Origin: Heliocidaris erythrogramma
Taxonomy: Eukaryota; Echinodermata; Echinoidea; Camarodonta; Echinometridae
Length of the DNA: 64,000 bases
NCBI GenBank assembly: GCA_025617745.1
Contig: CM046858.1
Location: 53,794,545 to 53,858,544, forward strand
Direction: 5' to 3'
Under the pieces are notes generated by a model. The model was given only the letters and a program-made list of their open reading frames with translations, searched no databases and was not told the DNA's origin. The position numbers were made by a program, and so were the translations under genes. Numbering within the stretch: the stretch's first letter is position 1; every line of letters begins with the position of its first letter. Positions 22,309-34,614 of the stretch are shown here, piece by piece.

Positions 22309-22624
22309 TGTAATTCAAAACATTGTAATTGAGAGTATTGCGCGCAGTTAAGAAAATGTATACGCACATTTGTCACAATGCTTAATAATGGGTACGCAAG
22401 TGTGCGCAGTAAGAAGAACCCGGTAAATATAGATGAAATCAATAATTCTGTTATCTTGGTGAAATTATCTATGTACATATATGCAGATCATTCCACTGCC
22501 CGTAAATGAGGAGGTGGGTGCCCGAATGCCAGCTAATTTTGATATTCAGAATTATATATATTTCAGAATACACATCCCGGTATCATAAATAATAATGTAG
22601 CACCCACCCGGGGAGGGGGCGGAT

Positions 22625-23127
22625 CTAATTGAAAATAATTATATGAGAAAGGAGTCAGGATGCTGTCTCTTTGATGTGGAATGAACAAGTGATCTTTATT
22701 CTACATGCACTAAACGTTTAACATAATCAAAATAATCATAATACAAAAGATAATAGAGCAATGTGGTATTTCCATAAATCCACGTAACCACAAACTATTA
22801 ATCTGAGTATGTCTACTTGAAGTTGATGAATGCTCATATCATTCCTTATCATTCCTTAGTTAGCTTAACTAACCTCACAACTTATCAAAGTAATTGATTC
22901 ATACCCAATCCAACAATGCACATACTAAAAGATTACACAGAATACTCTTTCTATACCATAAACTAAATCCATTATAACATAACTGTTTTAACTATAACTA
23001 TTATATATCCATATCCATTAACATCATTAAGTACCATAGAACTGTATAACAAATAAAAGAGATTAGGGAGATGGAGAGAGAAAGATATGGATATATATAT
23101 AAAGATATATATAAATCTATATACATG

Positions 23128-23159
<32 letters not shown>

Positions 23160-24556
23160 TACAGAGAGAGCGATACAAGAGAGAGGGGATAATCTACAAA
23201 GTAAACACAGCATCACTCCTTGACCTGGTGCTTAGATCCTACTTCCATTCTCACAAACTATAACAAAACCATATTATATCATCAATGCAATTCTAATTCT
23301 TGACTGTTTTCCTTACAATAACTCCTAACTTAACAAGATTATCATTAGATCAACATCATATTCCTATCTCAAAAGTATTCAGACTTCATCCTAGCACTTC
23401 TCAATCATTAATAAAACTTGCTATAACACTTTCCCAACTTTTCCTACGCTACTTCTATAATACCACTTTAAAAATAGCATACATGTAAATCCAATGTCTG
23501 CATCCTAGACAAATAAATGTTCAATCTTATACATGTAACTAACAATAATAATAAATATATTTTGAGAGAAGTCAGATAGAAACTACTCCGCATATGATAA
23601 GGGACAATACAATTAAGCTGTCCTTGGAGCTTTACTCCTAAACTATAATAACTTTTCATCTCGATTGTGTTATCGAACAATCATGAAAATCCTCTATCAT
23701 AAAACTTCATGAACCTATCCATTCAAAGAATATACAAGCTACAGATATTGAATGTTGGCTTAACCATTCATATATCCATTTTCTAATAATATCCTTACTA
23801 TTTCTTTTCCTGAGACTGTGGATCATTCATGCATTCTAGACCCTTGAACTATAATATTCACATTCAGTCCCTCATGCCCGTGTTTGCATTTCTCCTTAGG
23901 AGCACACAGTACCTGTACCAAGTTTATGTACTTTGCTAGTACTGTTACATAACACACTGGGCTATTTCCTGCTGGCTTCTGTCATGCACTCTTTGTGCAA
24001 AAACCCTCCCTACTGCATCTAAGAAGTACACACTTCCTCTCTAACACACACACACACACACTTTGTTACAGTATCTCCTGAGTATGCATGGAGCATCTCA
24101 CAACCACATGGGGGCAACTCTACGACCATGCTTTCTCATAACATACTGAACAAAGGGAAAGTTGTCTATCCTAATTAATACTGGCTATAATATAATGATT
24201 ACTTCAACGAAAGTTATAACCTTTCTAACATGCATTATATAATTACATGAGATGGAGCAATTATCTTGTAAAGACTCTAAGATAGGAGAAATATATATAT
24301 TCAACTCATTCTCTCACTTTCTTAGCTCTCAACAAGTTCACTCAATTCTTTTATCTAAATACTGTTAAATTACATGTATGTACAACAATGGATAATATTA
24401 TAACTTACACATTGATAAGATTTCCAACAATGGCACTCACACTCATTGCAACAAATATAACTGAAACATAGTATGAAAATGTGTTTCTTACCTAATTGAA
24501 AATAGATGAGAAAGGAGTCAGGATGCTGTCTCTTTGATGTGGCATGAACAAGTGAT
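22625..24556. repeat. 1.8-kb segment bounded by ~65-bp direct repeats
   Basis: The repeat at 22625-22693 (CTAATTGAAAATA, then GAGAAAGGAGTCAGGATGCT and on to AACAAGTGAT) recurs at 24492-24556 with one substitution and a 4-bp indel. The enclosed 1.8 kb is AT-rich and non-coding, with TA and GA microsatellites at 23085-23160. It could be a duplication made at insertion, a pair of short terminal repeats, or a deletion-prone tandem copy. Confidence 0.6.
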
Positions 24557-24722
24557 GGGCAGGCCACGTGTTTAAACAGCATCTTGGCTCTGGGGCTGGA
24601 CTACTCCATTTTCCAAATAGGGGTGCATATTTTGTTATTCACAGAAGTTATGTTAGTTACACAAAAAATGGGGGAGGGGGTATTCTGTATTCTGTGGGGC
24701 TCCACAATAATATTATTATCAC

Positions 24723-24953
24723 TATGGCACGAAAAGGAGACATGATAACGAAGCTTTTCGACCTGCACTCATCAGGTTATCACGCAGGTATATAACAAAT
24801 TACTTGAAATCAACTATAAATACTCGGTAAACCCGGACGCAACCTAGACGCCGTAATTTCAGAACAATCGCAAAGCTTGGACGAACTCCTGCGTGATAAC
24901 CTGATGAGTGCAGGTCGAAAAGCTTGGTTATCATGTCTCTTTTCCGTGCCATA
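24723..24953. mobile_element. MITE with ~62-bp terminal inverted repeats
   Basis: The ends TATGGCACGAAAAGGAGACA (left, 24723) and its near-complement (right, 24953) pair for about 62 bp with few mismatches. The outer TA fits a Tc1/mariner-type target. The loop of ~100 bp is AT-rich. Confidence 0.85.
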
Positions 24954-25099
24954 TTGAAATTTTGTAGTACCAAGAAATTATTTGAATATTATTATCCTTA
25001 TTTTTCTTTGTTTGATGATAAATCTTTGGTTTGACTATTTTTAAAATTATGCGTGGTATAGCTCATGCTATGATAACTGCTTGGTAGGACAGGGAACAG

Positions 25100-25780
25100 A
25101 TTATTAGGATATGCTAATTGCGAGCGAGCGAAGCGAGTGAGAAAAAAACATTGACACCTGTAATCATACCGAGAGTTAGGATATTACTTAAAACTTAAGA
25201 TTTTCTTTTTCAAATTAGATATTTTAGCGGGCCGCATGAAGTCGTCTCGCGGGCCGCAAGTGGCCCATGGGCGGCACTAATTAAGAACAGGGGGTCTATG
25301 CCATTATGTCTAATGATCATTATGCCTACAGTCAATGACATGAGCAATTAGAATCATGAGTAAAATGTCACGTAAAACAACTAACAATTTCCTTCTTTTT
25401 TATACACTGGTTCAAAAGTGTGCGTTTGACTGTCACATGAACTGTTAATTCACTATTCGTGCGTAGAATATATATATACAATTGCAGGTTATGTCGTTAC
25501 CGTGACATTTATGTTTGAAATAGTCGTGAACAGGCGCGCCAGAAGGGGTTTGGGGGGGGGCACTTTGAGGGGCCCAACCTCACACGCTTGCTACCTGCTT
25601 ACAGCCCTATTATTTGAAGCACTGTAATCATCCATTGTTTTTCAATATCCCTCCTTACACCAGAAATGGGGTTATTTTGTTTCTACATTTTGTGTACAAA
25701 ACTTTGAAAACATTTTGCTATACCGGCACCTCGCTGCCTGAATATGAGGATATTAATGCAACTCGCTACCAAAATATCAG
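25100..25780. other. Non-coding stretch
   Basis: Contains CGAGCGAGCGAAGCGAG near 25121 and a G run near 25549-25560. No gene recognised. Confidence 0.45.
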
Positions 25781-25791
25781 GATATTCGGGC

Positions 25792-25930
25792 ACAGGTTCG
25801 AATCCCGCTGGTTCCAATTTTTTCTGACTTGTGTTTTTCATTACAGATCGAGCATACGATCTTTAACACTGGGAGTAAAATGCCTAAAAATTTGTTTACA
25901 AATTAAAATTCCTCCCATCAAGCTTCTTCG
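25792..25930 (+). mobile_element. SINE copy 1, 5'-truncated
   Basis: 139 bp beginning in the B box (CAGGTTCGAATCCCGCTGG). It is almost identical, with one clear difference in the B box, to 26078-26216 and ends at the same base (CTTCTTCG). The tRNA-like 5' half is missing or replaced by unrelated sequence. Confidence 0.75.
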
Positions 25931-26028
25931 TTTACTAACCATTGTCTACGGCGGACCGTTTGAATATTAATGAGTCAGAAAGAAGAGGATCTTGGGTATT
26001 TGATTCCAGTTCATCGTGACTTGGCCGT

Positions 26029-26216
26029 GAACCAGAATAGCCTGGTGGTTAAGTCGCTGCCCGGCAAGCAGTAGATGACAGGTTCGAATCTCGCTGGTTC
26101 CAATTTTTTCTGACTTGTGTTTTTCATTACAGATCGAGCATACGATCTTTAACACTGGGAGTAAAATGCCTAAAAATTTGTTTACAAATTAAAATTCCTC
26201 CCATCAAGCTTCTTCG
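26029..26216 (+). mobile_element. SINE copy 2 with tRNA-like head
   Basis: The tRNA-like head at 26029-26100 has a perfect acceptor stem GAACCAG/CTGGTTC, an A box TAGCCTGGTGG and a B box CAGGTTCGAATCT. The anticodon loop CCGGCAA lacks U33 and the T stem is imperfect. A run of six T follows near 26104. The 116-bp body has no tRNA character and is shared with copy 1. Confidence 0.75.
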
Positions 26217-26302
26217 TAGATTGATACTGTTTAGCAACAGTGAACCGCAGCGCCTGCGCGATGTAGTGTCCCACCTCATTACCATTCAATAAGAATTAAT
26301 TG

Positions 26303-26480
26303 CGGATGCGCTGTGGTGTACTGAATTGGGGTTCTCGTCTTTGGATCTGAGGGTCGCGGATTCGAACCCTACTATGTCTGGTGTGTATGTCCTTGGGCAA
26401 GGCATTTTATCCGCTCGCTTTTTTTACCCATGAATGGGAACCTTGGTCGGGTGTTAACTAAGCCGTGAGCGTCATACCTC
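26303..26480 (+). mobile_element. tRNA-derived SINE
   Basis: The B-box region GGATTCGAACCCTAC at about 26355 and the central motif GTCCTTGGGCAAGGCATTTT at 26390-26410 match the pattern of the SINEs near 3.6 and 14.5 kb. The body continues through CCATGAATGGGAACCTTGG to about 26480. Confidence 0.7.
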
Positions 26481-26484
26481 GGTA

Positions 26485-27600
26485 ATGTATTCATTTTTAT
26501 GATTTTCATTAAATGGAAACCTTTTCAGGGTCTCAAAAGTAAACTTATTAAATGCATTCCGTACAAATTCACATTTTGCATGAAGTAGACCTAAAAATCA
26601 TCTTTGAAATGAAACTTGAAAGCTCCGAGTGCTCTGAGTGGTTAGCACCCGCATGAGCCTCTACTAGGCCTGCGGTAACGAACTACTGTCTGTACTGGGA
26701 TAGAATCGAAAAATATCAGAAATTGTTAAATAAATCCCCAGAGCAGACAGTTATTCCTGTCTAGGTCTACCGTCTACATCTACTCGGCTGTAAGTTAGGC
26801 CCACTCAGGGCACAGTTACTATCCTTGGCTGTGAAAAAAAAAATGTGTAGGATTACACTGTACACACTAACGAGAGTCTACGGCGACTCCCTTAAAATTA
26901 AATCATTGCTGGGGGCACAAATGCACAGGTTTTACTTAAACTTTGTAATTTTATTAGGTGTCTTACTTTATCATATCATGTTGTTCTTGCACCCATTGCG
27001 TCCAAGAAAATGAAAATATCTGATTTTGGTTCTTGCTTCCTTTTTATCGTCTCACTCACGGTCACTGTCTATCACGTTTCCTTGATACGCATTATTGCCA
27101 TAGAGCTAGCAAGCTCTCGGCGATTGTTATGCAGATTACATACGACTGGCAAAAATTGTTTTGATCCACACCGTTGCTCGCGCGCGGATACGATAACTCA
27201 ATAGATATTATGTTGCGGTGCTTTTTCGTACACTGCAATGCAGAGACCAATGACGGTAAGTGTATTTATAAAGGGCTGTAAAGGGCGCTATAACATAAAA
27301 AAAAATAATTTAAAAAATTAATTTAAAAAAATCAGATGCACCTGTGACCGTGCACAATAGGAAACCGCATATTACTTAGATGAAGATTCACTGAAAGTTT
27401 GGTGAACTGAAATGGAACCATTCAAACGTTAGAGCACTAACAAACAAACAAGCAAACATGCAAACAATCAAACAAACATCGGGACAGAATCGACTGAAAT
27501 TAGTACCGCCCTTGCTTCGCGCGGCGGTAAAAATATCAGTTACATGGTGACAAATCTGATGTCTGATAACAGGCAACGAGAATTTGTAAGTTTAAGGCTC
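26485..27600. other. Non-coding stretch
   Basis: Mixed sequence with a short A-box-like phrase near 26636 (GAGTGGTTAGCACCCGC) and A-rich sequence near 27297-27335. No convincing gene. Confidence 0.4.
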
Positions 27601-27605
27601 TCCGA

Positions 27606-28723
27606 CAAACGGGGGCGCTGCTAGCACAAAAACCAGTACAAACTCTCTCTTCCTTTAGTATACTTCTCTCTACAAATCTGGAAACTTTGGTGAAAATGAC
27701 ATGAATGACTTGAATGTACAGTAGAGTTTTTACAAACCCATCCCCTTCCTACACTGTTTCCCATCCAGTCATGCACAGTTCTCGCTAGTTTTGTGTGTGT
27801 TTTTTTACTTTTTCCGCCACCTAAGGGTGCTTGCTAGCACAAAAAACGAGTACATGGACACCCCTTTTTAAACTTTCTCATAATATAGTATGTATTTACG
27901 ATTCTGGCATGGATTTTAAATGTACAGTAGAGTTATTACGAACCCATCCCCTTCCTACACAGGTTCCCAACCTGCCATGCTGTTTTCAAAAGTTTGGCCA
28001 GTTTTTTACTTTTTCCGCCACCTGAGGGCGCTGCTAGCACAAAAACGAGTGCATGGACCCCCCTTTTTCAAACTTTCTCCTTCTGCAGTATACAATTCTC
28101 TACAAATCTGGAAAAATTTACGAATCTGGCATGGATTTTGAATGTACAGTAGGGTTTATTTCGATCCCATCCCCTTCCTACACAGGTTCCCAGCCAGCCA
28201 TGCAAAGTTTTCACTAGTTTTGCGAGTTTTTGACCTTTTCCGCCACATGAGGGCGTGCTAACACAAAAACGAGTGCATGGACCCCCTTTTTAAAACTTTC
28301 TCCTTCTGAAGTATACAATTCTCTACAAATCTGGAAAAAATTACGAATCTGGCATGGATTTTAAATGTACAGTAGGGTTATTTCGATCCCATCCCCTTCC
28401 TACACAGGTTCCCAGCCAGCCATGCACAGTTTTCACTAGTTTTGCGAGTTTTTTACTTTTTCCGCCACCTAAGGTTGCTGCTAGCACAAAAACGAGTGCA
28501 TGGACCCCCTTTATTAAAATCTTCTCCTAATAGAGTATGTAATTCTCTACAAATCTGGAAAAATTTACGAATCTGGCATGGATTTTGAATGTATAGTAGG
28601 GTTATTTCGATCCCATCCCCTTCCTACACAGATTCCCACCTTGCCATGCACAGCTTTCATTAGTTTTGCGAGTTTTTGACTTTTTCCGCCACCTGAGGGC
28701 GCTCCTAGCACAAAAACGAGTGC
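27606..28723 (+). repeat. ~223-bp tandem array, left part
   Basis: Landmarks such as GCTAGCACAAAAACGAG, CTACAAATCTGGAAAAA and TTTTTCCGCCACCTGAGG recur in order. Their starts are at about 27620, 27833, 28033, 28257, 28480 and 28704, giving periods of 200-224 bp. Two early units are shorter. The array breaks in mid-unit at 28723 and resumes at 30042. No coding potential or tRNA signature. Confidence 0.9.
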
Positions 28724-29625
28724 CTTTAATTTCATTTGGGGTGGGAAAGATAGAATAAAAAGGAAAATATTATATCAAGATTATTCTGCAGGTGGGTTTC
28801 GGGTAACTGACTACGAAACTTTTATTAAGACTCAAAGAATAATGTGGATTAAACGGTTGTTGTATGGTGAAAAATATTTAGGCTGGAAACTAACATTTGA
28901 TTACTTTTTTAGATCGATAGGAGGTCGAAGTATATTTCTTTGTAATTATGACATGAAGAAAATGAATTTAGATGGTATACCCAGGTTTTATTTAGATATG
29001 GAAGGGGGGATGAAATGAGTGTCTAAGGGTGGGTTCGGGTGGGCCATGTATATCTTCCTCTAATTTTTTTTTTTTTATCTTATAAAGAATCGTTTCAAGA
29101 AATAATGTATAATTTGATATTTTTTCTCAATGCATGTTCAATGATCGATATATAGGTTTGTTTGTTTTTTTTCTTTCTAAAAAGAGCCTTTGTTCCGTTA
29201 TTCCATATATTTTGGAAGACCTTATATTGTTTAAAAGTATAATTGGTATTTGTAATCTTTGTTCTTTAATTTCTTTTGTCTGGATATTATATATTATGAT
29301 TTAATGTGATATCAATGTATCTTTCTCAAGACGATTATTTGGAACAAAAGTTCTTTTTATTATTACTATAAAGTATTACATGAAGGAAAATAGTTATATA
29401 TCTATGTCTAATGGTTGATGTATTGTATTTTTTTTCCTTTCATCGAAAAAATAATCCTGATTAATCATGGATAAGGTCAGAGAATTCTACTGATATTAGT
29501 GCATTTCATTAAGTTTCCTTGTATATGCAAATTATTTTATATGTGACTTATGATTGTTTCTTGAAAGGTAATATTGATCTTGAGAGGGAGCAATAAAATA
29601 TCATTCAAAACAAAAAAAAAAAAAA
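28724..29625 (+). mobile_element. L1/Tx1-like LINE 3' fragment inserted in the tandem array
   Basis: The open frame 28725-29018 (98 codons) reads FNFIWGGKDRIKRK, then GGFRVTDYETFIKTQRIMWI and KRLLYGEKYLGWK. This is the C-terminal segment characteristic of L1/Tx1-clade reverse transcriptases. It is followed by about 600 bp of AT-rich 3' UTR and a run of A at 29611-29624 preceded by AATAAAATATCATTCAAAAC. The copy is strongly 5'-truncated. Confidence 0.85.
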
Positions 29626-29631
29626 TTAAGA

Positions 29632-30041
29632 AGACCTTATATTGTTTAAAAGTATAATTGGTATATGTAAACTTTGTTCGTTAGTTCCTTTTTGTCTGAA
29701 TATTATATACACTGTATTATGATTTAATGTGATATTAATGTATCTTTCAAGACGAAGGAATAATATATTACTTGAAACAAAAAGCTCTTTATTATTACTA
29801 TAAAGTATTATATGAAAGAAAATATTTATATATCTATGTCCAACGATTGATGCATTGTATTTTTCTTTTCATCGAAAAATAATTATGGATAATTTCAGAG
29901 AATTTTATAATTTTTACTGGTATTAATGTATTTCATTAAGTTTCTTTGTATATGTAAATTATTTTATATGTGACTTATCATGATTGTTTATCGAAATGTA
30001 ATATTGTTCTTGAGAGGAAGCAATTATTCAAAACAAAAAAA
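29632..30041 (+). repeat. Second copy of the LINE 3' UTR
   Basis: About 410 bp repeat the sequence at 29212-29625 with roughly 10-15% divergence, ending in ATTATTCAAAACAAAAAAAA. It is either a tandem 3'-UTR duplication within the element or a second truncated insertion at the first copy's poly(A). Confidence 0.8.
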
Positions 30042-30140
30042 ATGGACCCCCCCCCCCCTTTTTAAATTTTCTCCTTCTGCAGTATAAAATAATTCTCTAC
30101 AAATCTGGAAAAATTTACGAATCTGACATGGATTTTGACA
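30042..30140 (+). repeat. ~223-bp tandem array, right remainder
   Basis: Starts ATGGACCCC, exactly the bases that should follow the GAGTGC left at 28723, and continues through CTCCTTCTGCAG and GAATCTGACATGGATTTTGA. This shows the LINE interrupted one repeat unit. Confidence 0.9.
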
Positions 30141-30763
30141 GAATAATGGGGATTTGTATATGACATTGCGAATTCTGAGGCCTATCAATGGCCAAAAACC
30201 TGCGTTGACGTCATTCTACCTGACACCCAATCATGGCACACTTCAGTGTCCCATAGGAAAAAAGTAAGCACATGGACCTATACTTTTCTATGCGTATTTG
30301 GGCTTCTCATGGACCAAAGTAACTGTGTGCAAAATTTCGTGAAAATGACATGGATTTGACTTTAACTGTGGAACGTCCGTAAAGCATATAAAATCGCATT
30401 TTCAAATGTTCTGCATACATTTGAAAAAATATCAACTTTCGGTGGTCTTCCTAAATTCCTTGATTATTTCTCACTTGTTCCGTCAGTGCTGTGCCCCCAT
30501 TTGAGAAAGTAGTGAGAAAAGGGACTTTTATCAATGTTCAATATTTGGATCTTGGCCTAGATCGTACTGGCCTTTTGCGAATTTTCTTTGGTACATCGAA
30601 TAAGAAATGACGTTTTGCAGCTTAAAAATACCCCCAAAATCGCGTTGCTCCCTCGCTAGTGAAATACCGTATAACTTGGAGGGGATGTAGGCGTATGAAG
30701 TGCTGCAGCCCCTTGAGGATGAGGGCAATATTGGCTCGACTACCACCTCACTACGGGCAGTGA

Positions 30764-31565
30764 CCCTGATAGCAGAAAGTGTTAAAAAATGACGTGATAT
30801 TTACGTCGTGGTTTTCGTCTTTTTTACGTCCTGTAATTACGTCAATAAGACGACAACTTGCACCAACGCAAGACGTCAAGAGGACGTCTTATTTTGACGT
30901 CATCTCTACGTCTTGTACACTGTAAAAACTAAAGTGCTACTTTTAGAGGCATGTATAGTGACTGCACCTGAAATGCTGTTTATAGCACTTGTAGTGTGCT
31001 AATTTACCAGCAAAAAAAAAATGTGACCGTGGCGAGCCTCGAACCAGGTTCCGCTGATTGAGAGGCGCTGACGTTACCGATGGACTAACGAATGCTTCTT
31101 GCCATCCAGTTTAGTCATGGGAGTCAAGTAGATAACATGAACCATGTGGTGTCGTAAATTCACTATGTAACAATATGATCTGCTCTAAATCGTACAATGT
31201 GAGTGAGTCTAGCGGTAATGCCAGCAATTCTCGATCAGTGGACTTTGGTTCGAAGCTCGCCCAAATCATTTTTTTTATGAATGTTTAGCAGTTTAAGGAG
31301 CCGGTCCAGCTCCCGTGAAAGTGCTGAAATAGCACGCTGTGTGCATTCAATAGCACTCTGAGTGCAGTCCCTATGCATGCCCTCAAAAAGTGCTATATAC
31401 AGCACTTCAGTTTTTACAGTGTACAGATGACGTCAAAATAAGACGTCCTCTTGACGTCTTGCGTTGGTGCAAGTTGTCGTCTTATTGACGTAATTACAGG
31501 AAGTAAAAAAGACGAAAACCACGACGTAAATATCACGTAATTTTAACCACTTTCTGCTATCAGGG
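30764..31565. mobile_element. Compound palindromic element with two tRNA-like units (copy 1)
   Basis: The outer arms of about 140 bp start CCCTGATAGCAGAAAGTG and end with the complement; they are full of ACGTC words. Inside is a second inverted pair starting TGTACACTGTAAAAACT (30914) and ending with its complement (31425). Inside that are two homologous tRNA-like units in opposite orientation, 31022-31095 on the minus strand and 31197-31268 on the + strand, each with A-box- and B-box-like segments (TGGTTCGAGGCTCG; TGGTTCGAAGCTCG). A 2-bp direct repeat (GA) flanks the element. There is no transposase frame. Copy 2 is at 41866-42664. Confidence 0.85.
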
Positions 31566-31569
31566 GAGG

Positions 31570-33225
31570 TGCTCCAATATCCTCATATTTAGTTCAATAC
31601 TGGATACATGTAATTTTGTGCATTTTCACTACAAAAGACAGTTTCGATTTTTTCCTCTCTTGCAGCTTCCCTCACTCATACATAGAAAAGGGAAACTTAA
31701 AATTCGGGCCAAAAACTTCAGCCCCTCCCCAAATTATGCATTGCGCCTAAGGGGGGGGGGGGGGGGGGTAGGGGCAACATCGTTGTTTGTCCCGATGTAG
31801 CAGGAGAATAATGTTCGCCGATGGGTCGCCACTGAATATTTTTGATCTGCCCGCAGCACCCTCACTCAAAAAGGGGGGAAATCATTTCTATGCATGTGGC
31901 TGAGCGAGATACTTTTCAAGATACTATTCCATGTATTCGGTACGGTGCGCGGGCCACGATAGCTTTTCTTGATGGCTGATACACATGTCAAACCAAACTA
32001 TTAAAGGTGAAAAATTGTGTTTTTTCTTCGTTCAAAAATATACCCCTCTCAGACCCTAGCCTCCTTCATCGCTTCACTCCCTAAGAAAGGTCCACTATTT
32101 GTTTTAGTTTGAACCCCCCTCATCCCAGTTACTGGCCCGATACATTGTATACAGGTTCACACACGAATGATAAATGTTAAATTAGGCTAGGCCGACTTTA
32201 AATAGCCGAACCAAATTTTAAAAACTACAATGAAGCGAACGACAAAAAAAGAGGAGTAAGCATGACGTGAATTTTCATGAATCAATATAGATATTACAGA
32301 AGAAATACATCATTACATAATGAATTGCCCCCTCCGAGCTCCCCTCCCTCGCCTACTAATATTGAGTAACGACTCTGACATTAACAGCTGAGGTGCTTTG
32401 CTTGTAGTCTAGTCTTATCTTCAGGGGTGACTGAGTGCCTTCCAAAATGGGGGAGGGGCGCCAAGAAAACAGGACACTTACAAGAGATTATAATGGGCAC
32501 TTATGAGAATGGAAAATGGACACTGTCTTATTTCAAAGGAAATTGGGAACTTGTCGACTGAAAATGGGCACGTGACAAAATGAACAGGGCGCTTATCAGA
32601 GATCAAAATGAGAAGGGGCCCTTTTACAAAGTAATTCACTTCAATCTCATGCTTTCTTCTTTCTCTGATGTTTAGCCAGTTCTTCTTTCTGTATGATTTT
32701 ATCTTTTTCTCCTCCTTCCTTTGAAGGGATTTAAGTCCATTTTGGACTTTTCTTCATTTTGGGGGGCTAAATATCACCCTAAATTCAGATAATTATGTAC
32801 AGAGAACTTAATTATACTTATAATTATATGTTTAAAAGCACTTGAATCGTTATATGCCATAATTTATCATTCTGCAAACATATTCACTTTGTATATACAG
32901 CCTTATAACTGGAATTGACACACCACAACATTTACTATGCTTTGATTCCTATTTTAAAATTATTTAACCCACTTTTCTATCTGCAGCATGGTGGTACACT
33001 GTGATTTACAATTTATACGTATTAACGCAACTTGGTAATATTATATACTTTCATATTTATGCTTCTCGGCCTTCCGCTATGTATGTAGCCTGTATCTATT
33101 TTAATTTTAAATCATTTTGTTTACTTGCATTGCAGTTTTTGAAATCAATGTGCATCTAAGAGTTTTTATGTTACATGTAATAATTTTCTTCACAATGTAC
33201 AAATATGATTTAACCTTTGGAACTA
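31570..33225. other. Non-coding stretch
   Basis: Poly(G) of about 18 at 31751-31768, A/G-rich and AT-rich sequence. No protein or RNA gene recognised. Confidence 0.45.
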
Positions 33226-33227
33226 TG

Positions 33228-34010
33228 TACAGTGCGTCCCAGCAAAAAAGTTTACAGTTCGAAAAAGTCTCCCCATATAAATGTTTCACAATATTTTAAG
33301 GAGATTTTCATACCTGTGGACAGCTTAGGATCTCTTCTATCAAATGACACCAAAATATCTATCAATATTCTACGCTTGAGTGCGCAAAAGCCAAGTTTGT
33401 GAAAGGTGCAAAATCCAGACTTGACAAGAATTGATATTGGATCTGTCAGGTATCAGCCAAGCTGAGAGTCATGAAAAGGCTTATAAATTTCCATTTTCTG
33501 ATCAATAAAAGACAATTTATGAGATAAGAAGCTTTGTTCTATTTATATCCTTACACATTCCATCAACATATTATATATGCTTGAGTGAGCAATTAACTAC
33601 TTTGTTGAGTGGTTCAAAGTGTTACTTTGGGTGAGTCTTTAATTTCACCTGCTTACTCACTCAACCATACGGTTTTGATGGGACATATCACATACAGTGA
33701 ACAAAATCTGTTCTTTCATAAATTGCCTTTTATTTTATTTTATATGACAATTTTAAAGCCTTGTCTTGACTGTCAACTTTGCTGATATCAGCCAGAGTGG
33801 ACACAAACATTTATAAAGTATATGGATCTTGCACCCTTTCACAAAAGTGGCTTTTGATCACTCAAGCGAAATGACTAGTCAGATTCTTTGGTGATATTGC
33901 ATATGAGAGACCCTAAGCTATCTACAGGAATGGAAATTTATTGAAAATGTTCTGAAATATTTATTTTGGAAGACTTTTTCCAACTGTTAACTTTTGGGGG
34001 GCGCACTGTA
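33228..34010. mobile_element. Non-autonomous mariner-like element
   Basis: Ends CAGTGCGTCCC (33230) and GGGGCGCACTG (34008) are flanked by TA. The inverted similarity extends about 40 bp inward as AAAAGTT-ACAGTT-GAAAAAGTCT on both sides. The ~700-bp interior has stops in all frames. A related end sequence occurs at 37790 and 43504. Confidence 0.8.
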
Positions 34011-34011
34011 G

Positions 34012-34395
34012 AATCATGTTATTTTCCTTTGTATTTGTTTCTTCTTCTTTTCTTCCTTTTTTCTCTCGAGACCTCACTCAAGTACACAATTTCTTGATAT
34101 TAACCATTTTTTTCTTAAGACAGGCTGACTTTAGACAGATCCGACGTTTACATTTGACAACAATTAATACTGTACCCTAAATTTCTGGATGATTGTTTGT
34201 TTTCACTTATATATCATTTTACATAATTGTGCAATAGGCCCTATCTATTATAGTTCTGGGAGTGGCATGTGCGAGTTCACAATCCTGCCTATGGGTAACC
34301 AGGGAAGAATTTCTCTTTTGTGAACCGTGCACATGCCATTCTTTTATCGATTAGGCCTATACTCTATCATGCATTTGTTTGTTTGGTCAATGAAT
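34012..34395. other. Non-coding stretch
   Basis: T-rich and otherwise unremarkable. Confidence 0.45.
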
Positions 34396-34396
34396 A

Positions 34397-34612
34397 AACA
34401 CTTATACTACTACTCTACTACTACTATGACTATTACTACTAATACTACTACTACTACTACTATACTACTACGGCTACTCACTACTACTGCTTCTACTTCT
34501 TCTTCCTTTTCTACAGATTAAGTCTGCCTCCTTCAATTTGACTGAAGATTCTTGCAAAATACTAGTACTACTAGTACTGATACTACTACTACTACTCTAG
34601 TACTATACTTCG
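34397..34612. repeat. (ACT)n microsatellite
   Basis: Two blocks of ACT/TAC trinucleotide repeats (34397-34500 and 34556-34600) separated by about 55 bp of unique sequence. Confidence 0.85.
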
Positions 34613-34614
34613 AC

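Noticed and set aside
26029..26100. Functional tRNA with a perfect acceptor stem and T6 terminator
   Set aside because: Anticodon loop lacks U33, the T stem is imperfect, and the downstream 116 bp are a repeat body shared with 25792-25930.
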